The translations under genes were made by a program, and so were the position numbers. DNA of 64,000 nt, taken from the NCBI GenBank assembly GCA_030159075.1, contig BROG01000257.1, positions 335,501 through 399,500 of the forward strand, in the 5' to 3' direction. Below the pieces are notes generated by a model. That model was not told the origin of the DNA, did no database searches, and saw nothing but the letters and a program-made list of their open reading frames with translations. Below, in pieces: positions 1 to 12,800 of this stretch (the stretch's first letter is position 1; the number at the start of each line of letters is the position of its first letter). This stretch comes from Atrina japonica. Lineage: Eukaryota; Mollusca; Bivalvia; Pterioida; Pinnidae.

Positions 1-1745
1 ACACAAGGATAACATCAGATATTACATTGGACTCATACACAAGGATAACATCAGATATTGCATTGGACTCATAAAGTACTGATAACATCAGATATTGCAT
101 TGGACTCATAAAGTACTTTGGACTCGTACACTACTTTGGACTCATACACCATTGATAACATCAGATATTGTTTTGGACTCATACACTACTTATAACATTG
201 GATATTGCATTGGACTCATACAGTACTGATAAAATAAGAAATTGCTTTGGACTAATACACTCCTGATAATGTCAGATATTGCTTTGGACTCATACACTAC
301 TGATAATGTCAGATATTGCTTTGGACTCATACACTACTTTGGACTCATACACTACTTTGGACTCATACACTACTGATAATGTCAGATATTGCTTTGGACT
401 CATACACTACTTTGGACTCATACACTACTTTGGACTCATACAGTACTGATAATGTCAGATATTGCTTTGGACTCATACAGTACTGATAATGCCAGATAAT
501 GCTTTGGACTCATACACTCCTGATAATGTCAGATATTGCTTTGGGCTCATACACTACTTTGGACTCATACACTACTTTGGACTCATACAGTACTGATAAC
601 GTCAGATATTGCTTTGGACTCATACACTCCTGATAATGTCAGATATTGCTTTGGACTCATACACTACTTTGGACTCATACACTACTGATAACATCAGATA
701 TTGCTTTGGACTCATACACTGCTGATAATGTCAGATATTGCTTTGGACTCATATAGTACTGATAATGTCAGATATTGCTATGGACTCATACAGTACTGAT
801 AATGTCAGATAATGCTTTGGACTCATACAGTACTGATAATGTCAGATATTGCTTTGGACTCATACACTGCTGATAATGTCAGATATTGCTTTGGACTCAT
901 ACAGTACTGATAATGTCAGATATTGCTTTGGACTCATACACTACTGATAATGTCAGATATTGCTTTGGACTCATACACTACTTTGGACTCATACACTACT
1001 TTGGACTCATACACTACTGATAATGTCAGATATTGCTTTGGACTCATACACTACTTTGGACTCATACACTACTTTGGACTCATACAGACTGATATGTCAC
1101 TATTGCTTTGGACTCATACAGTACTGATAATGCCAGATAATGCTTTGGATTCATACACTCCTGATAATGTCAGATATTGCTTTGGGCTCATACACTACTT
1201 TGGACTCATACACTACTTTGGACTCATACAGTACTGATAACGTCAGATATTGCTTTGGACTCATACACTCCTGATAATGTCAGATATTGCTTTGGACTCA
1301 TACACTACTTTGGACTCATACACTACTTTGGACTCATACACTACTGATAACATCAGATATTGCTTTGGACTCATACACTGCTGATAATGTCAGATATTGC
1401 TTTGGACTCATATAGTACTGATAATGTCAGATATTGCTATGGACTCATACAGTACTGATAATGTCAGATAATGCTTTGGACTCATACAGTACTGATAATG
1501 TCAGATATTGCTTTGGACTCATACACTGCTGATAATGTCAGATATTGCTTTGGACTCATACAGTACTGATAATGTCAGATATTGCTTTGGACTCATACAG
1601 TACTGATAATGTCAGATAATGCTTTGGACTCATACAGTACTGATAATGTCAGATATTGCTTTGGACTCATACAGTACTGATAATGTCAGATAATGCTTTG
1701 GACTCATACACTACTTTGGACTCATACACTACTGATAACGTCAAA
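1..1745. repeat. Two-level satellite array (37-bp and 18-bp units)
   Basis: The array is built from a 37-bp unit (key text TGATAATGTCAGATATTGCT) and an 18-bp sub-unit (TTTGGACTCATACACTAC) that is often inserted one to three times. The variant GCCAGATAATG recurs at about 489 and 1131, so a block of about 640 bp has itself been duplicated. The array runs off the left edge. The 104-codon open frame inside it is only a by-product of the repeat. No gene seen. Confidence 0.95.
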
Positions 1746-2021
1746 TATCATAAGTCTTTTGGTCAAATGCAGAAGAAAAATGATGTTTTTATTTCTAATG
1801 GAAAAGGAAATTGCAAACATACAAATTATTAATTAATTAAAGAACATCTTTGCAATGAAATGAGAAAAGTTGGAAGACTGAACCATGTATTTCCTAAGTC
1901 TCTATTAGATATACCGTAGCTGCATTACTGTCTTAAAAAATGCTGTTATTGATCATGATGAAAAGTTTACATCAAAAGGGGAGATAATTCATATCATATA
2001 AAAGTTATTGATATATATATA

Positions 2022-2208
2022 TATACAGTAAAACCTGTATATAGGGGCCACCCAAGGGACCAGAAAATATTGGCCTTTATGTGCAGGTGACCCTTATACA
2101 CAGGTTCAATTTAGTTGAAGTATGTAGTCAAGGGACTTTTAAAAACTGGCCTTTATAAACAGGTGATCCTTATATACAGGTGGCCACTATAGCAGGTTTT
2201 ACTGTATA
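2022..2208. mobile_element. MITE with perfect 16-bp terminal inverted repeats
   Basis: TATACAGTAAAACCTG at 2022-2037 is the exact reverse complement of CAGGTTTTACTGTATA at 2193-2208. Both ends sit in TA dinucleotide runs, as expected for a Tc1/mariner or pogo-type element with TA target duplication. The 187-bp interior has no coding capacity, so it is non-autonomous. Superfamily is inferred only from the CAGT terminus and TA flanks. Confidence 0.85.
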
Positions 2209-2230
2209 TGTATACATATATATATATATG

Positions 2231-3751
2231 GGCAAGAATTCACTAAGGGGAAATTTGAGTTAATTTCTTGTCAAAACAGTTTGTATACTTAAACCATGGA
2301 GAAGGTAACAATTCATAGACATTTTTTGTGTTTTGTTAATAAACTATCAAAAAATCATAATAATATGCAGTTCATTCTTCAACTGTGCTTAATTCATCAT
2401 ATTTCATAAGGGCACCCACAAACAAAATCAGGGAAAAAAACGTGACATTTGATACCGTGTGTATTTCAATTGATTGCTACATCGCCACTTCATGTCATTT
2501 GGCAATTCTAATGGCAGTAATATGTTGACTAAAAACGTGGTTTCCAAGTGGTGTAGCGTTTCTACTTTTAAGTCTTGACATTTTAAAATTATGTGAAATT
2601 AAATTAGTGTGATAGTACGTAACGTATTTTTGTCAAATGCAGGTTACGTACTGAAATCTGCCACGAGGGATATGTTACTTGCGGAAGGTGATCATAATTG
2701 TCGTAAATAAAGTCGTTTACACGCTGGATAGCTAGATCAAGTCCTAGTTTGGGTCTTCCCAGTGAACTGAAAAAATATTCGATCTCGTGATTAATAATGA
2801 CATTTTCACGTCAAAAACACACATTACGTACTGTAAAAAATGAAAAAAGTATTTTTCTCTCCCGAATGTTAACGTTTACGACATCCGACGTAATTTTGCA
2901 ACAACTGATTTCTGGCAACAAGAGGTAACTAAAATGGGGGAAAAGAAGCATGGAGAACGCTGAGGATGAAGGTTTGTTATTTTGTCAAATATTTGTAGAA
3001 GTTACGTACTGTCAACAATGACAAAAGATAGTTATGAAACGGACTCATTAAAAAATGTTCATTCCAAGCTTTTTTATTATTAAATCAAATAGCAAGACTC
3101 GTTCATTTTGTTTCGAAATATTGACCTTTCACAACAAGAAGCATGGAGAACACTGATTTACTAAAATCACATTAAAATAATCAGTTTTCACAGGAGGTTC
3201 AGCCATTATTTCTTAATTTAATTTTCTTGTCAATGTTACGTACATCACTTACAAATAAAATTGCCATTTCTTGTAGGATAAAAAGATAGATTTATTTTCT
3301 AAAAACAACTTTGTAATGAAGTTTAAGAATATATGGATAAACATTTTAAAATATTTTCTTGTTTCTTCATGCAAAGCAACTTTATAAAACAGTATGTAAC
3401 ATTGACAAGAAAAAAAAGTATTGTTACTTTTGATACTGAAATTGTGAGGTAACTAAATGCAATCACTGTTCATTTAGAAGTGTTTTCCAGTAGAAATTGA
3501 TGTTCCAAAATTAAATATCTGAAGACAATTGATAGACAGTTCAATTGTGTTTTTAATTTTATATTTTGTCAACGTTACATACTGCAAAATCATTAGAGAT
3601 TGAACATTTTAATTTCGATCATAAATCATTATATATTTTTTTAATGCCTCCAGGGATATACTATTTATTGGCAATATTTTTTTAATTTAAATATTTAATT
3701 TAATTTTTGCTGCAATTGTCACACTTTTTGGACCATTAGTGAATTCTTGCC
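2231..3751. mobile_element. 1.5-kb non-coding DNA transposon with internal diverged repeats
   Basis: GGCAAGAATTCACTAA at 2231-2246 is the exact reverse complement of TTAGTGAATTCTTGCC at 3736-3751, and both ends abut TA runs. The interior has no meaningful reading frame. It holds diverged tandem units of about 190 bp marked by a motif like TTGTCAAnnTTACGTACTG (near 2640, 2825, 3000, 3235, 3395 reversed, 3580) and by a GAAGCATGGAGAAC block at about 2945 and 3140. It fills the space next to the ANKZF1 C-terminal exons. Confidence 0.7.
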
Positions 3752-3788
3752 TATATATATATATATATCTAACAGAAAAATAACTTAC

Positions 3789-3850
3789 CTCAGTAACAAG
3801 GAGTTATCTCCCTTCTGCTGTAAAAGCCTCCTCTCTGCAGCAAGGGCCCT
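3789..3850 (-). CDS. ANKZF1: ANKZF1 exon 15 (second half of VIM motif)
   Basis: Acceptor TTTTTAACAG and donor GAG/GTAAGT. It encodes [20 protein letters not shown], matching the family's p97/VCP-interacting helix. It ends in phase 2, so at least one further coding exon must exist. None was recognised down to position 1. Confidence 0.85.
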
Positions 3851-6800
3851 CTGTTAAAAATATCATTGCTGATTATTATAAAAACTCATATGTACAAGAT
3901 AAAGCAATGATTATGTCTGAAAAACTTGGCCTGAAGCCTAAATTGACTGCTTCAGCATGGAATCAACACTGATAATGTGATATTGCCTGTTCACATACAT
4001 CAAAAGTCTTTCTTTTCACATGATTATGAAATAAATACAAGCACTCTCGACATATCAGAGTCCATCTTCAAGGTTATTTCAGACAAATAACACATGATTC
4101 TTTGACACTATCAGGTGATTTCTTCGTGACATACATAAGATGAAAAAATTTCAGAAAATCTGTATGCTGAATTTTCACCAATGACAGCTCAGTTTTACAT
4201 ACTCATTCATAAAAAATAATAATAAAACAAAAATAAAAAAAATATACTGAATCAATTCCAAAAAACAACAAAAAAAACCCAACAACTCCATATATAAAAA
4301 TATAAGTATGAAATGATTGATATTCACCTTCTCTCTATCTGACAAAGCCAGGAATCTTCTTTTTTCTTTTTCTTCTGCTGCCTTCTCCTCTTCAACAGCT
4401 TTCCTTTCCTTAAAAAAGATAATAATATAATAATATACAACAAATGTCATGCAGCCAATGTTGACTATAATGCACCACTAATGGGAGAAGCCAAAAGTTT
4501 GGTATAACTGGCAGATGTTATATAGGGTTAGTCCATTGTTACACAAATGTAGCAGGTATTTCTAAATAGAAATGATATTCAGACTATTTGAAATACAGTG
4601 GAATCTTGTTATCTAAAACTTCACTGGACCACCCCATTTACTTTGAGATATCCGAAATTCAAGATAACCAAAGTTTTCAATTCACATATTTTATATTCTT
4701 ATTCAACAACAAATAGACCTGCTCAGGGTACTGCCTAATTCAATTTGAATCTAAGCAATTATTAATTACACTTTCATCTTGGTTTGTTATTGGAAGTTGA
4801 TTGTCCCATGTTTTGCAGGTAAACATGTAATTTTAAGAGTGTTTTTTGCGTACAAAATGTAAACCTTAAATCGCAGATGGTAACTTCCAGATAGCAAGTG
4901 AAAATTTGTAATATTTCGATACTTCGGACCAAACAAATACTTTGAGATAAGCAAAATTTTGAGATAAAAACTTTGAAATATCCGGAATAAAAGTTGTATA
5001 AACTTATAGTAAAATAATCTGGACCGGCCATTCGACTTTGACATGACTGGAATTTCGAGTCCTCTGATTTTGACATAATGAGATTGAACTGTATTAATAT
5101 TATGGCTTTTTTTACACATTACACTGTTGTTAATATTTTGTTAACAATTTCTTCTACATGTACTTTGTTGACTATGATTTATACTTGTGAATTGCTAGTG
5201 TAAAACTACACTACTGTTAGCACCTTGCTAACTATGATTTATAATAGTACTTGTAAATTACTGTACAGAGTAAACTTTGTTAACACTTTGTTAACTATGG
5301 TTTATATGTGTATTACTATACAGACTACACTACTGTTAACACTTTGTTAACTATGGTTAATATGTGTATTACTATACAGACTACACTACTGTTAACAATT
5401 TGTTAACTATGGTTAATATGTGTATTACTATACAGTCTACACTACTGTTAACAATTTGTTAACTATGGTTAATATGTGTATTACTATACAGACTACACTA
5501 CTGTTAACAATTTGTTAACTATGGTTAATATTGTATTACTATACAGACTACACTACTGTTAACACTTTGTTAACTATGGTTAATATGTGTATTACTATAC
5601 AGACTACACTACTGTTAACACTTTGTTAACTATGGTTTATATGTGTATTACTATACAGACTACACTACTGTTAAACTTTGTTAACTATGGTTAATATGTG
5701 TATACAGACTACACTACTGTTAACAATTTGTTAACTATGGTAATATGTGTATTACTATACAGACTACACTACTGTTAACAATTTGTTAACTATGGTTTAT
5801 ATGTGTATTACTATACAGACTACACTACTGTTAACAATTTGTTAACTATGGTTAATATGTGTATTACTATACAGACTACACTACTGTTAACAATTTGTTA
5901 ACTATGGTTAATATGTGTATTACTATACAGACTACACTACTGTTAACAATTTGTTAACTATGGTTAATATGTGTATTACTATACAGACTACACTACTGTT
6001 AACAATTTGTTAACTATGGTTAATATGTGTATTACTATACAGACTACACTACTGTTAACACTTTGTTAACTATGGTTAATATGTGTATTACTATACAGAC
6101 TACACTACTGTTAACACTTTGTTAACTATGGTTAATATGTGTATTACTATACAGACTACACTACTGTTAACACTTTGTTAACTATGGTTTATATGTGTAT
6201 TACTATACAGACTACACTACTGTTAACAATTTGTTAACTATGGTTAATATGTGTATTACTATACAGACTACACTACTGTTAACAATTTGTTAACTATGGT
6301 TAATATGTGTATTGCTGTACAAAGTACTTTTGTTAACACATTGTTAACTATGGTTTATGTGTATATATTTCTGTATAAACTACACACTATTGTTAACACT
6401 TATTAACTATGGTTTGTGTATTACTGTATGAACCACACACTATTGTTAACACTTTGTTAACTATGGTTTATATGTGTATTGCTGTACAGAGTACTTTTGT
6501 TAACACATTGTTTACTTTGGTTTATGTGTATATTACTGTATGAACTACACACTATTGTTAACACTTGTTAACTATGGTATATATGTGTATTGCTGTAAAG
6601 AGTACACTATTATTAACACATTGTTAACTATGGTTTATGTGTATATTACTGTATGAACTACACACTACTGTTAACACTTTGTTAATTATGGTTTAAAGTT
6701 TATTGCTGTATGAACTCAGCATTTTAACACTTTTTTAACTATGGTTTATGTGTGTATTGCTGTATGATTAACACACTATTGTTAACACTTTGTTAACTAT

Positions 6801-9800
6801 GGTTTATATGTGTATTGCTGTATGATTTACACACTTTTGTTAACACTTTGTTAACTATGGTTTATGTGTGTATTGCTGTATGATTAACACACTACTGTTA
6901 ACAATTTGTTAACTATGGTTTATGTGTATTACTTTATGATTAACACAATATTGTTAACACTTTGTTAACTATGGTTTATGCATGTATTGCTGTATGGTTA
7001 ACACACTTTTGTTAACACTTTGTTAACTATGGTTTATATGTGTACTGCTGTATGATTAACACACTATTGTTAACATTTTGTATCTATGATCTGTGTTAGT
7101 GATGGACTGGCTCAGTCAGTAGCACACTTGACTCTTGATCATGAGGTAGTGAGTTCGAGTCTAGCTGGCCACAGGTTGGTTTCCTGTCCTTCGGACAAGA
7201 CAGTAAAAATCTAGGTCCTGTGTCACCGTAGGTGTCAGCTTGTTACAGAACCCTCACTGCTCAATGGCCGTAAGTGCCGAGCATAGGCCAAAATTTGAAG
7301 CCCTTCACCGACATTTGGTGAAAGATTCTTGAGTGGGACATTAAACAACAATAAACAAATAAACAAGTTTTTTTTACTTACTTTCATCTTTTGCTGTTTT
7401 GCTTTCTTTTGTACTTTTTTCCTCTCTGCTTCTCTCTGTTTTCTCTCAAGCTCCATTTCTGGTGTAAGGGGACCAGGTATCTAGTGAATTAAATAAAATC
7501 AAAATCAAATTTGATCAAAGTTGTAAATACAATTTTAAAAAAACAACTATCAATAATTTCTGTGTGTAATCTGATAATTTTGAGCATCTTTCGATCTTTA
7601 CCCTGCCCCTAAGTGATTCATCTTATGACCATTTTGAATTGTATATTACAGAATGGCTTTTCAAATTAATTATTATTGGTCATTACATACAGTTCCTATT
7701 CCATTTCAGTACTTTTCTCCACATAAGTGAACCTTGTATATTCTTGAAGATATTTGTTTACAAAACGGCATAATAGGCAGGTTATATGATGATAAAAACA
7801 AATTTTGTGACAAAGTAAAAAGTGACTTGATTTTGTACACTTCTGTATATCATTCCATGTAAAATGCTTATGGGTGAATATTTATTTTTTGTGGGTGCTG
7901 TATATTAAATTAACCTAAACATTGGATCAGATGTAACAAGGATTTGGTCTGCTCTGATAACTGTATTTGTAAATATTTCTTGTTTTCTGTATGCATCCTG
8001 TGACAAATTGTGATCCAATCCAATCCTGTGTTTCAACTCCAATAAACAGGTTAATTATCTGACAATATTGTCAATAATGGAATAAAAGGAAAACAAGGGA
8101 GCCAAGGTCAACAAATGTGCAGAAAGATCCATGCTTAAAGATGGACAAACAAATAAACTACATTAATTCACAGCTCTTTTCTGCTTTGATTTCAAGATTT
8201 TAACAAGAAAGAATAGATCTTAAATATTGAATCAAGATATACCTAAGCAGTTTTGTATGCAAGATATACCTGAGCAGTGTTGTAATCATATTTGTCAGGG
8301 AATCTGGCCATAAATCTCCGAAACTCATTGCGTGTTTCTTTGTCTGAAGTAGCTGTATATGGTGGCTGCCCATATTTGTCTCTGAAGTCACAAACACAAG
8401 AATAACCATAACTTGGTTGTTTTCAGTGTTTTACATAAAAATCAATATCTAGTTAAAATGTTTTTATGGCTACATATCACCCACTCACCGTTTAAAGACT
8501 TAATTATGAAAACACAAATTTGTGATTTCAAAATTTCAAAATTTTTGCAAGTTGCAAGCAGTAGTATATTGATATAATAATGCTGTACATACAATATAAG
8601 CCAACAACCAGCAGATTCTGTTGTTTATTCTCATGAAAAGGCAGTCATCGACTACTTTCTCTTCTATTCTGAAGAATTTTTTTTATATCTATGTACAAAA
8701 TGTACAAACATTTAGTTCAGCTGTATATAACTGCTAGCTACTTCACATAACTCATCCCTTACTCCAAAAACTGTTAAAAAGGCTGCTGTCCATGTACATG
8801 TATATATAAAGAAAGTCATGCAAAATTTATACATATATGACTATCATTTTCAGAGGTTGATGGATTAAAACATTTGATATCCATAGTGTTATTAAATGTT
8901 TGACAAACACTTTTAAAAACAAAATGTATATACAATATCTACTATCATATATTTGAATTCACCAACAGATGTTTTTGCAAATTTACATGAAAAGTAACCT
9001 TTTTTGATAGATGTCAAACCAAACAGATATCATTACTGACATTCACTTTGCACATGTTAAACAAAGAATCTTAATGCCAGGCCAAAAGAGTCTTACATAT
9101 CATATGTGAAACTCCACCCTACATAACCCCTGATCCCCTGGGGGGTCATTACACTAAGAACTTATCTTCCTTACCCAGAAATGCTATATTTACCAAATTA
9201 TAAGACAACTGGCAGAATAATTTTGTAAAGAAATTGAAAATGAACCAAACCAGCTTCTACATTTAGTCAAATATACATTATTCTTCCTTATATCATAAAA
9301 TCAGTTTATAACAAATGATGGCAAACTACAATGTATTGTTACTTATATCATAAAATCAGTTTATAACAAATGATGCCAAACTACAATGTATTGTTACTTA
9401 TATCATAAAATCAGTTTATAACAAATGATGGCAAACTACAATGTATTGTTACTTATATCATAAAATCAGTTTGTAACAAATGATGGCAAACTACAATGTA
9501 TTGTTACTTATATAATAAAATCAGTTTATAACAAATGATGGCAAACTACAATGTATTGTTACTTATATAATAAAATCAGTTTATAACAAATGATGGCAAA
9601 CTACAATGTATTGTTACTTATATCATAAAATCAGTTTATAACAAATGATGGCAAACTACAATGTATTGTTACTTTTATCATAAAATCAGTTTGTAACATA
9701 TCATGGTTCTCTAGTATATAAGTACTCACTTGACTGCTGGATTGGCACCACTTTCAAGTAGCCGTCTGATGACCTTGTGGTGACCTTCTTTAGCTGCCAC

Positions 9801-12800
9801 ATGAAGTAAAGTTGTTTCATTGTCTCCAATTGGCTCATTCAGTATGTCTGCCGTAATAACTGGTGAAACAACTTCTTGAGCTTCTGTTAATGACCTTAAA
9901 CTTTGCACTTTCTCTACATTAACACTAGTTGGTTTATTGATATGAGTTTGACCTGTGACCTTTGAACTAGATTCTTGTATTTCAGAAGAACTTGTCTTTG
10001 AATTATTGAATGCTGAATTAGAACTGTTTATGCCACAATCCACTGAAGTGTCTGATTGACTTATCATATTAACACCATGGTCATCTAAATGTTTGACAGT
10101 GGCGGTATCACAATCATGTTTCAAGCTCTCAGAAGACAGAGTCACTTGACAGGTAGTGTCATCAATTGAATCTTTCTTATTATAATCCATTTCCTTGTCT
10201 ACCTGTGATTTTAAAGGTAGAACGTCATTCTTGTCACCTGTTGAATCAACCGCCATAAAAATTGCCAGAAGATTTCGAATATCTTCAAAATTTCCAGTTT
10301 TGCAAGCAGTGTACAATTGATTCTTTAAATGATATTTTTCCTCAGCTGAAACAAATGACAAACCATCAGAAACCCTCACTGTGTTTTAACAAAAACAATA
10401 AAATGTAGCTTTGTATTTGTAAAACCACTATATATGATACAGACTTATGAAATGTTAAAATTAATCTAATGAAAGATTTTCCATCTAGATGTTGATAAAC
10501 CTTAAAATAAATCATGGTCCAAGTCACGTCACCAAATTTACAGATCGGTACTCAAGCTCAACTAACTTTTCATGATTTTAAAGTAAAAGCACACAAACTT
10601 TATTCTGTAAAAGGTCATGTTTGTATATTGACGGTATACAATGGTAAATAATGATAAAAATTATTGCTCATTTGAAGAAAACTTCAGTAATACTGGTATT
10701 AAAAAATTGTTCTAGTACATACTCAAATTTGAATACCGTACTCAATGTATTCATTTTTTTTATAGAAAAATCATAAGTGTGACGTAAAATTTATATGTAA
10801 ATCACTCAATTATAATCACTTGAACCCAAAAGTTTTTCAAATGATTATATATTCAAAATAATGAATTAAAAGTTGAGCTTGAGTATTTATTAAATTTGAA
10901 GACTTTTTTGAAAAATATTAATTCAGCATTCATTTTACCATATGAATCTGACTCTGGTTCAATTTGGTGTTTTGATGGATTCCGTTTCCTATTCTGTTTT
11001 TTCTTTCGCTTTGGTTTTTTTGTGACTGCAAATTTTTTTAAGTCTCCTGTTAATAAAGTTTCCATACACTCCACTAGTTCGGAGTCACTGGCCGTTGAGG
11101 CTCCCGAGGATGTCATCACACTTTCAGTTTGTAAAACATGTTCTGTAAACATTAATAAAGACATACAAACTTGAGTCAACAAAGGCCAAAGTTGCCCCAA
11201 ATTGCTCACCTGAGAACCATCTTCAAATGTGGAAAGAAGGCCAAGAAAAATATGTAGGCTGATCTGGACAAAAAACACAATTGTGGTAGAGAACCATAAG
11301 TATTTCTTTTATGTAAAGTTTCATCAAAATCTCTTCAGTGGTTTCCAAGAATAAGCTGACCATGTGAGAAAAATTACCCACCCCACCCTCTTTTTTTTAG
11401 TCTTAGGAAATTCATAAAAAATTTTGCAAAATTCTTGCACAGAAACATTTATTCACCAAATTTTAAGTAAAACATTAAATTAATGCATACAAGGAGAGAT
11501 GATTGAGGAAATCATGCAAAACTGAATGAAAATGACAAAGTCTGAAAAGATCTTTTACCCCATCCTGGATCCACCCCTGGGTCAATCTAGCTGAAAACAA
11601 CAAATGTGGTAGAGGATTTTGAGCACTTGCTTCCTGTAAAGTTTCATCAAAATCCTTCAAAGTTTTGAAACAAAAGCTGATAGTCTGAAAAATGCACCCC
11701 TTCCTTTTCTTTCAGTCTTAAAAAAATTATCAAAAATTCAAAAAATTAAATTTCAGCAAAATTCTTCAACAACATCATTTCTTCACCTAATTACAAGTAA
11801 AACACATTAAATGTATGCATTGTAGTGAATACAATAGGAGATAATCGAGGAAATCATGCAAAAATGAATGAAAATGACAAAATCTGAAAAGACCTCAAAA
11901 CGTGTCCAAAATTAATATTCCCCTTTCTAAAGACAATCCGTTTTTCAATTCATGCTGCAGTTCTGGAGAAGAAGATTTTTAAAGAGGTGTACCTCCTGGG
12001 ACCTATTTTGCCCCACCCTGAATCCACCCTTGGGCCGATCTGGCTGAAAACTACAAACTTGGTCATGTTGGTAAAGGACCTTGAGCACTTGCTTCCAGTT
12101 TCTTTAAAATGCCTTCAGTGATTTCAGAGAGGAAGTTGAAAATATGAAAAGTTTACTATGGGGAGTGATCATAATAGCTCACTTGAGACTTTGGCTCATG
12201 TGAGGTAAATAAATATGAAACATTCATATATATAAAAAAATGGAGTCAACATGGTGAAGGCAGGTGAAGAATGTAAAAGAACACTCTATGCAATAGCATT
12301 GCTCCATATACAGCACAGGTCAAAATTTGTGTTACTTTACCTAAAGCTGGTGACATCTCTATATAAGTAAATATAAAAAAAAAAAATTATTGTAAAATGA
12401 GGAAATTATTAAGGAAAAGAGATTTGCAAAGTATTCAAATCAGTGAAACATAAGAATTACCAAAATCTTAAAATTTCACTCAACTTTGAAATCAGGACCA
12501 GAGACCATAAACAAGGAAAATTCTGAGACAAATTTTATTCTTTAAAGTTAGGATTTTACTCATCTGTGTAAAAACTGAAAAATCGCGGACCATAAAATGA
12601 CCTAAAAATTTTCCCAACTGAGGTAAGATTGTTAAGGGGCAGTGTATATCTAGTTGAGGACATATGTCCCAATTTATGTCCCGATTCACTTAAATTCGAT
12701 CTTTGAATATTATTCTAACCACAATCTATAATTAATTATTTTATAACCAACCAAGAGTTACAAAACATGTTAAAATCAAATAAGCATATTTATACCTTTT

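Noticed and set aside
1..1745. CRISPR-like array
   Set aside because: Repeats are contiguous without unique spacers, and the context is eukaryotic with introns.
5092..7090. Array of GTTAAC sites as operators
   Set aside because: The hexamer is part of a homogeneous minisatellite unit; no evidence of regulated promoter nearby.
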